Origin: Gilliamella sp. Choc5-1
GTDB lineage: Bacteria > Pseudomonadota > Gammaproteobacteria > Enterobacterales > Orbaceae
DNA length: 64,000 bases
Direction: 5' to 3'
Assembly: GCF_001690595.1 (NCBI RefSeq)
Contig: NZ_LZHH01000123.1
Span: 47,612 to 111,611 of the forward strand
Part shown: in pieces, positions 59,239 to 64,000 of the stretch
Numbering within the stretch: position 1 is the stretch's first letter
Layout: the number at the start of each line of letters is the position of its first letter
Program-made: the position numbers and the translations under genes
Notes under the pieces: generated by a model
The model's database searches: none
What the model saw: only the letters and a program-made list of their open reading frames with translations
Told to the model about the DNA's origin: nothing

Positions 59239-59484
59239 TTAGCACCAAATATATTCAATGTTACGGCTTAAGTCACAACTTGAACAAGAATAACACTGAT
59301 TTGTTTGGCAAAATAGCGGTTGATTTTGCTCTACTAACTTTATTGTCCCCTTCTTAATCCAAAAAGCCAACATTTGAGTAACAGCACTTTCTGGTAAGTG
59401 GAAATGACGTGCAATATCTTGCAAAGATGCACGACCTTTTAACTGCACATAATCACGAATTGATGTTATTAACATGGCTATCAT
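59239..59484 (-). CDS. feoC: FeoC-like regulator of ferrous iron transport
   Basis: Small winged-helix protein that stabilises FeoB in enterics. The 81 residues begin with ITSIRDYVQLKGRASLQDIA (winged helix, about 6-50) and end with a cysteine-rich region (Cys59, 64, 67, 70, plus a final Cys81: FCQTNQCYSCSSCD), suited to an iron-sulfur cluster. A second ATG three codons downstream is also possible. Last gene of feoABC, 66 bases after feoB. Confidence 0.82.
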   Translation of the reverse strand: MIAMLITSIRDYVQLKGRASLQDIARHFHLPESAVTQMLAFWIKKGTIKLVEQNQPLFCQTNQCYSCSSCDLSRNIEYIWC

Positions 59485-59550
59485 TAAAATCGCAGGCGTT
59501 ACCTACGTATTTTTCATCTATATGATGTTTTACACATTAACCTAGCAAAT

Positions 59551-61875
59551 TTACTGACAGCATGTTGCTTTTTTATTGTCAGATAAATTAGGCACTATAC
59601 CTTGATTAAAAGATAAATATCGCCCAAAAGCACGCATGGACAATAAAGCAACAACAATAAATGTACCACATCCCAACAACCACCAAACTGCCACAGGCGA
59701 ATGCCCAAGCAATGTAAATTGATAATAAACGGTTGCCATTAACCACGCTATACTAAAAGTCCAGATGGCTACAAACACAGTCCATTTAAAACCAGCCTCA
59801 CGATAAACGGCACCTAATGCTGCAGCACAAGGTGTATAAAGTAAAATAAAAATCAAATAACTCATCGCAGCAGAAGATGAGCCAAATGCATATTTCATTT
59901 GTGATACGGTTGTCGAATCCACCGCTAAATCAGACTGTAGTGAATCAACATCTTGCGAAGCAGTTGAAAACCCTAACGGATCTAAAACCGCATCAGGCAA
60001 ACTAACAAAATTTTTAGGAATTGTGGCTAGTGCATCGTAAATGTCTTGCGACAAACTCCATGGTTTAGCTTGTTCACTATCATCATTCATTGAATAAAGC
60101 GAATTCAATGTTGCAATAACCGATTCTTTAGCAAAAATGCCTGTAAAAATTCCCACTGTTGCAGGCCAATTGTCGTGTTTAATGCCCATCGGTGCAAAAG
60201 CCGGTGTGATGGTTTGACTGACAACAGAAAGCATAGAATTTTGTGAACTTTCATGCTTAAACGAACCATCACTGCCCCATGAATTAAGCACACTTAACAC
60301 CGTCACCATTAACACAATAGCCTTACCAGATCTAAAAATAAACGACTTTAAACGCTGCCAAGTCAAACTTAATAAACTACGCAACGTTGGAATACGATAA
60401 ACAGGCATTTCCATAATAAATGGCGTAAGAGGACCTTTTAATAACGTAAATTTAAGAACAAACCCAGTAACCATTGCCACTGCAATACCCAATAAATATA
60501 AAGCAAACACCACGATAGCCGCATTTTTAGGGAAGAATATTGCCGCAAATAAAGCATACACAGGCAACCTTGCCCCACAAGACATAAAAGGGATCATACA
60601 AATTGACATAATACGATCGCGTGTACTTTCTAACGTTCGAGTGCCCATAATCGCTGGCACGCCACAGCCAAACCCGACTAACATGGGTACAAATGCCTTA
60701 CCCGGTAAACCAACACTGCGCATGACACGATCAACCACCATTGCGGCACGCACTAAGTACCCAGAGTCTTCTAAAAATGACAACCCAAAAAACATTGCAC
60801 CAATAACGGGAATAAAAGTCGAAACTGTTTGAATACCCCGACCAACGCCATTGGCTAAAATTGCTGTAATCCAATTTGGAGCATTGATAGCATGAAGAAG
60901 TTCAGCCGTGCCATCAACAAAAATCGAGCCACAAAGCACATCAAAAAAATCAACAAACACAGACCCAACATTAATTGCCAACATAAACATGGCATACATG
61001 GCTAATAAAAAGAAGGGAACGCCCGTCAAACGTCCTAATGTTACATTATCCAACCAATCAGAAAACCGTCTATTGAGCTCACGCGGTTTATCGATCACTT
61101 TTTTACAAATTGTATCAATGGTGTCATAACGAGCGCTAGCTAGTGCCACATCAATTTCGTTATCACACCATGTTGCGAGCGATAATCGACAATTTGCTAA
61201 TATATTACGATCCGATTGTGGCAAATTACCACAAGAATCATCCAATAACACATCCATTAACTGCCAGCGATTAAACTGACGCACCACACTCTTTTTTGGC
61301 AGTTCTTCAATATAGCGATTAATCACCGCTTGCACTTCATCACCCAGTAAATCTATCGACGGTTTTGCAACTTGTGGATGGTTTGCCAATTTTTCAATAT
61401 GTTGATAAAAGCTTGCCAATCCTATTTTTTTGCTAGATGATATCGCAACAACCGGACAACCAAGCAACGTTGATAATCGATCAACATTAACCTGTTCCCC
61501 CATGGCTTTAAGTGCATCGCACATATTCAAAACCACAATCATTGGCAGTTGTAAGTCAATTAGCTGGCAAGTTAAATATAAACTACGCTGTAAATTCGTA
61601 GCATCGATTATATTGATAATAATGCTATCACGTTCAGACAACACAAACTGACGAGCTATAAGCTCATCTTGCGACACGCAAAGGGGATCACGCTCGATCG
61701 AATAGGTACCAGGTAAATCAACAACCTCATATTGCTTATGTTGATAAGAAAAAACGCCCGTTTTACGCTCAACCGTTACTCCCGACCAATTCCCCACGCG
61801 CTGCTTTGCACCAGTCAACAAATTAAATAGTGTTGTTTTACCACAGTTAGGATTACCAATTAACGCTACCTTCAC
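59551..61875 (-). CDS. feoB: Ferrous iron transporter FeoB
   Basis: Inner-membrane Fe(II) transporter with a GTPase domain. The 774 residues begin MKVALIGNPNCGKTTLFNLL (G1), with DLPGTYSI (G3) and VLNMCDAL (G4), a helical GDI region (about 170-270), and about ten membrane helices from residue 280. The gating motifs GFGCGVPAIMGTRTLES (about 402-418) and IPFMSCGARLPVYALF (about 428-443) are present; the second gate-like region has FTGIFAKESVIATL (about 580-593). The start overlaps feoA by four bases. Confidence 0.96.
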   Translation of the reverse strand: MKVALIGNPNCGKTTLFNLLTGAKQRVGNWSGVTVERKTGVFSYQHKQYEVVDLPGTYSIERDPLCVSQDELIARQFVLSERDSIIINIIDATNLQRSLYLTCQLIDLQLPMIVVLNMCDALKAMGEQVNVDRLSTLLGCPVVAISSSKKIGLASFYQHIEKLANHPQVAKPSIDLLGDEVQAVINRYIEELPKKSVVRQFNRWQLMDVLLDDSCGNLPQSDRNILANCRLSLATWCDNEIDVALASARYDTIDTICKKVIDKPRELNRRFSDWLDNVTLGRLTGVPFFLLAMYAMFMLAINVGSVFVDFFDVLCGSIFVDGTAELLHAINAPNWITAILANGVGRGIQTVSTFIPVIGAMFFGLSFLEDSGYLVRAAMVVDRVMRSVGLPGKAFVPMLVGFGCGVPAIMGTRTLESTRDRIMSICMIPFMSCGARLPVYALFAAIFFPKNAAIVVFALYLLGIAVAMVTGFVLKFTLLKGPLTPFIMEMPVYRIPTLRSLLSLTWQRLKSFIFRSGKAIVLMVTVLSVLNSWGSDGSFKHESSQNSMLSVVSQTITPAFAPMGIKHDNWPATVGIFTGIFAKESVIATLNSLYSMNDDSEQAKPWSLSQDIYDALATIPKNFVSLPDAVLDPLGFSTASQDVDSLQSDLAVDSTTVSQMKYAFGSSSAAMSYLIFILLYTPCAAALGAVYREAGFKWTVFVAIWTFSIAWLMATVYYQFTLLGHSPVAVWWLLGCGTFIVVALLSMRAFGRYLSFNQGIVPNLSDNKKATCCQ

Positions 61876-62114
61876 GCATTCACCTCCATCACTTCAATAG
61901 CTTGAGCTTCTTTACGACGTAAACAAAGCGAAAAGCCTCGCATTTTAATTTCAATCGGATCACCAAGTGGTGCTATTCGCACAGCCAAAACCTTGCAGCC
62001 GGGTGTAATCCCCATAGCCAGTAACTTTCGACGAAAAGGCAATGATTCGGGTAACAATCGAGTAATCACCGCCTCGTGCCCTAAAGGTAATTGATTAAGA
62101 GTAAAAGATGACAT
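61872..62114 (-). CDS. feoA: Ferrous iron transport protein FeoA
   Basis: Small SH3-like cytoplasmic partner of FeoB. I chose the ATG at 62114 (MSSFTLNQLPLGHEAVITRL), preceded by AGGAAGC six bases upstream; the longer frame adds 40 residues of unrelated hydrophobic sequence. The 80 residues show LGHEAVITRL, FRRKLLAMGITPGCKV (about 27-42) and RGFSLCLRRKEAQAIEV. First gene of feoABC with a Fur box upstream. Confidence 0.93.
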   Translation of the reverse strand: MSSFTLNQLPLGHEAVITRLLPESLPFRRKLLAMGITPGCKVLAVRIAPLGDPIEIKMRGFSLCLRRKEAQAIEVMEVNA

Positions 62115-62209
62115 TATGCTTCCTAAAAATGACGATAATATTGATAAAAGCAATCGTATAAAATTAAATATGCTTATTTTAAAAAATATCAACGTCATTT
62201 TTAGTTTAA

Positions 62210-62232
62210 AAATGCGAATTATTCTCAATAAC
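62210..62232 (-). promoter_or_regulatory. Fur box upstream of feoABC
   Basis: Reading the minus strand, TTGAGAATAATTCGCATTT has the conserved GAGAATAATTCGCATT pattern of Fur operators, about 100 bases before feoA. Confidence 0.6.
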
Positions 62233-62279
62233 AATAAATAATAAGTAAAAAAATCGCAAAAATGATTAAACCTTAGATA

Positions 62280-62825
62280 TGCTGTAGAAATTTCTCTCGT
62301 TGTTTACAATAATTTGAGAAACACTGTAATAAATATCCATAAAAAAACAAAACTAAAGCCCTATCACAGACAAGCGATAGAGTGCTGATATCAAAAAGAA
62401 AAATAACCGTTACTAATTAGGTAAAATGCTTTATAGCCAGTCGCTAGACCTCTTAGAACGTGCTAAAAAGCCAGATTGAAGCTGTCTGTTCTTTTAACCT
62501 GCTAGAATGAAAGCTATAAAAAACTGCCTGTCAAAATGCGATGTCTATCTAGAGCATGCTATTTATAACCTAAAAAAACTCATTTAACATTAAATAACAT
62601 CACTCCTCTGAATATAAAACACTAATAAAAGTGTAATTTTTTAGGTAAACGGTGTAATCACTATTAGATATTTACTCGACTGTTCTTTTTTTAGGTTAAA
62701 TTTTTGTAAAAAATATTCCGGAGTCTATACCGTCTGGAGATTAAAAAATGAAAAGAGTTATATGAACTTTGAATTGCGATGTGGCATAATTGTAAATACC
62801 CCATTTTTAGCAATACAACAAGCAT
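62280..62825 (+). mobile_element. Decayed insertion element, copy 3
   Basis: Opposite orientation to copy 1. The end CTCGTTGTTTACAATAATTT is followed by blocks matching copy 1 for over 200 bases (ATAAATATCCATAAAAAAAC, AGAAAAATAACCGTTACTAA) and later GAACTTTGAATTGCGATGTG near 62770, which in copy 1 belongs to the transposase C-terminal half. There is no intact frame; indels and stops are frequent. It follows the feo promoter region. Confidence 0.7.
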
Positions 62826-63021
62826 CTAAAAAATGGACAATGCCGATTAAAAATTGGAAAAGTGCGATGAATCGATTTATGATAGAATTTGGTAATTGGG
62901 TTCACGGTCACCTTTAACGGGTAAATACACAAAATTTGGGATGGGATTGTTTTTTTTATTAATTTAGATTTATATTTAAAAAAATACGCATTATTATTTG
63001 ATATCTGTTGGATTATTATAT
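62826..63021. other. Gene-free interval before the AlaX-like gene
   Basis: AT-rich with no supported gene; a 74-codon minus-strand frame overlapping the next gene by a few bases has no recognisable features and is likely noise. Confidence 0.4.
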
Positions 63022-63546
63022 CTATTTCCATTGGAACAATACTCTTTCTTTACCAGCTCCAATACTTTTTCTTGAAATCTTTATCAAAGGTATTTCCCCT
63101 GTATTTTTCGTATGTGTTCCTCCGCACGGTATTTTATAATCACCACATATCCAATATCTTACATCAGGATATTTGGGATCTACCTCAATTGGAGTGGGAA
63201 TATTATCAAGGATAATTGAATTAGCTTTTTCTTCTATTATTTTTATCTCTTCCTGGGAAAATCTATAATCCGTAAGAAAATCAAGACGACCACCCTGTGG
63301 TTTTATATGGCATCCGAGTATATGGGTCACAATATCGCTCTTAAGCAAGTCTATAGCCATATACATAACATGAGTAGCTGAATGACTTTGAGTTAATAAA
63401 TTTCTTCTGTCTGTATTTATTGTAATGATTACTTCATCTCCAGTAGTAAATTTATTTAATAAATATAAATCTTCAGAAAATATTTTATGAATTATTTTAC
63501 CTCCAATTTTACAATCAGGATAATTAATGTTGGAATGGCAACACAT
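63022..63546 (-). pseudogene. AlaX-like alanyl-tRNA editing domain, probably 5'-truncated by an IS
   Basis: The about 174 residues show the AlaX/AlaRS editing signature: TDRRNLLTQSHSATHVMYMA, with the HSATH (HXXXH) metal pair, and DYKIPCGGTHTKNTGEIPLI, with CGGTH. Such proteins hydrolyse mischarged Ser- or Gly-tRNA-Ala. The N-terminal GGGQ-containing barrel strand of full AlaX is missing, and the first codons lie within or next to the end of the IS3-family element, whose stop codon (63549-63551) overlaps this frame. I therefore read it as a truncated gene; a naturally short AlaX-S form remains possible. The ATG at 63546 or an upstream TTG could start it. Confidence 0.65.
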
Positions 63547-63548
63547 TT

Positions 63549-64000
63549 TCAAACAAAAAAATTAAGGGGTAAGTGTTTTTTAAATTCAACGGGAGGCAAG
63601 TAGCCTAACGAAGAATGTAATCGTTTATGATTATACCAATAAGCATAAGCCGAAAAAGCGCGTTGTAACTCAGCCGTTGAGTTGAAACGTTGGCCTTTTA
63701 CAAATTCCGTTTTAATTGTTTTAAATGTCGCTTCCGCTACCGCATTGTCATAAGGACATCCTTTCTTGCTTAATGAATGCGTGATATTAAATGTCTTAAA
63801 ACAATCCGCTAATAACCGATTATCAAACTCTTTACCTCGGTCTGAATGAAATAAATCTAATTTCGATAATGGCAGTTTAATTTGGCTTAATGCCGACATA
63901 ACAAGCTCTGCTGTTTTATGTTGACCAACATGGTAACCGACAATCTGCCTATCGGATAAGTTCACTAAAACACATAAATAGTTCCAACGTTGCTTAACTT
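63549..64000 (-). mobile_element. IS3-family transposase (OrfB type), 5' part outside window
   Basis: The frame is open from the window edge (QRWNYLCVLVNLSDRQIVGY at its start). It shows the C-terminal half of the DDE catalytic domain: FHSDRGKEFDNRL (second Asp), KKGCPYDNAVAEATFKTIKT (Glu), and the end YWYNHKRLHSSLGYLPPVEF. This is the rve domain of IS3 elements, closest in feel to the IS150 group. The element's end lies within a few bases of the stop and abuts the AlaX-like fragment. Confidence 0.88.

Noticed and set aside
62807..63031. 74-codon minus-strand open frame
   Set aside because: No ribosome-binding site, no motif, low-complexity composition, and it overlaps the end of a better-supported gene and decayed insertion-element sequence.

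Overview
The window is AT-rich gammaproteobacterial chromosome. The housekeeping proteins read close to those of Enterobacterales (RNase R, RimO, sigma-E/RseA, LepA-LepB-Rnc-Era, CyaA, a canonical 6S RNA). The low GC content, heavy use of PTS sugar systems and shortened versions of enteric operons (no rseC, no recO) suggest a host-associated relative, most plausibly Orbaceae such as Gilliamella. That assignment is inference from gene content; there is no rRNA here to confirm it.

Layout. 1-2.8 kb: 3' part of dxs, then zapA, 6S RNA and fau. 3.1-4.6 kb: catalase with a terminator. 4.7-5.5 kb: decayed insertion element. 5.6-11.9 kb: a small membrane protein, then a minus-strand sugar operon (BglG-type regulator with fused IIB/IIA domains, PTS IIB, UlaA-like IIC, a TPR-like protein, class II aldolase, P-loop kinase-like protein). 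12.3-15.5 kb: rlmB and rnr; rnr has a lysine-rich tail that continues in the -1 frame after an A_AAA_AAG heptamer. 15.8-19.3 kb: a T6SS-type accessory cassette with a PAAR protein, a DUF4225-type effector, a small membrane protein and a run of lipoproteins, of which one is frameshifted at an A8 tract and one truncated to 29 codons. 19.4-22.4 kb: purH-purD. 22.7-29.6 kb: rpoE-rseA-rseB-lepA-lepB-rnc-era behind a good sigma-E promoter. 29.7-34.1 kb: cyaA, a nudL-like Nudix gene and a triple-DUF1471 exported protein. 34.3-38.7 kb: holC-pepA diverging from lptF-lptG. 38.7-41.5 kb: msrA-cytochrome b561-msrB, a YbiI-like zinc finger and a DUF421 membrane protein. 42-43.5 kb: a secreted surface protein with hexanucleotide repeats just upstream.

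44.3-49.4 kb: an L-sorbose-type system (mannose-family PTS IIA, IIB, IIC, IID, L-sorbose-1-phosphate reductase, SorC-like regulator) with no sorD. 49.6-52.7 kb: a TonB-dependent receptor and a siderophore-binding lipoprotein, divergent across two Fur boxes. 52.9-59 kb: rimO, a MATE exporter, transketolase and transaldolase. 59.2-62.2 kb: feoA-feoB-feoC behind a Fur box. 62.3-64 kb: another decayed insertion element, an AlaX-like editing domain abutting an IS3-family transposase that runs off the window.

Functional themes are sugar uptake feeding the pentose-phosphate pathway, Fur-regulated iron acquisition (both ferrous and siderophore), oxidative-damage defence (catalase, MsrA/MsrB), envelope stress and LPS export, and interbacterial competition. 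At least three degenerate copies and one solo end of the same insertion element are scattered through the intergenic regions. No tRNA, rRNA or CRISPR array was seen.
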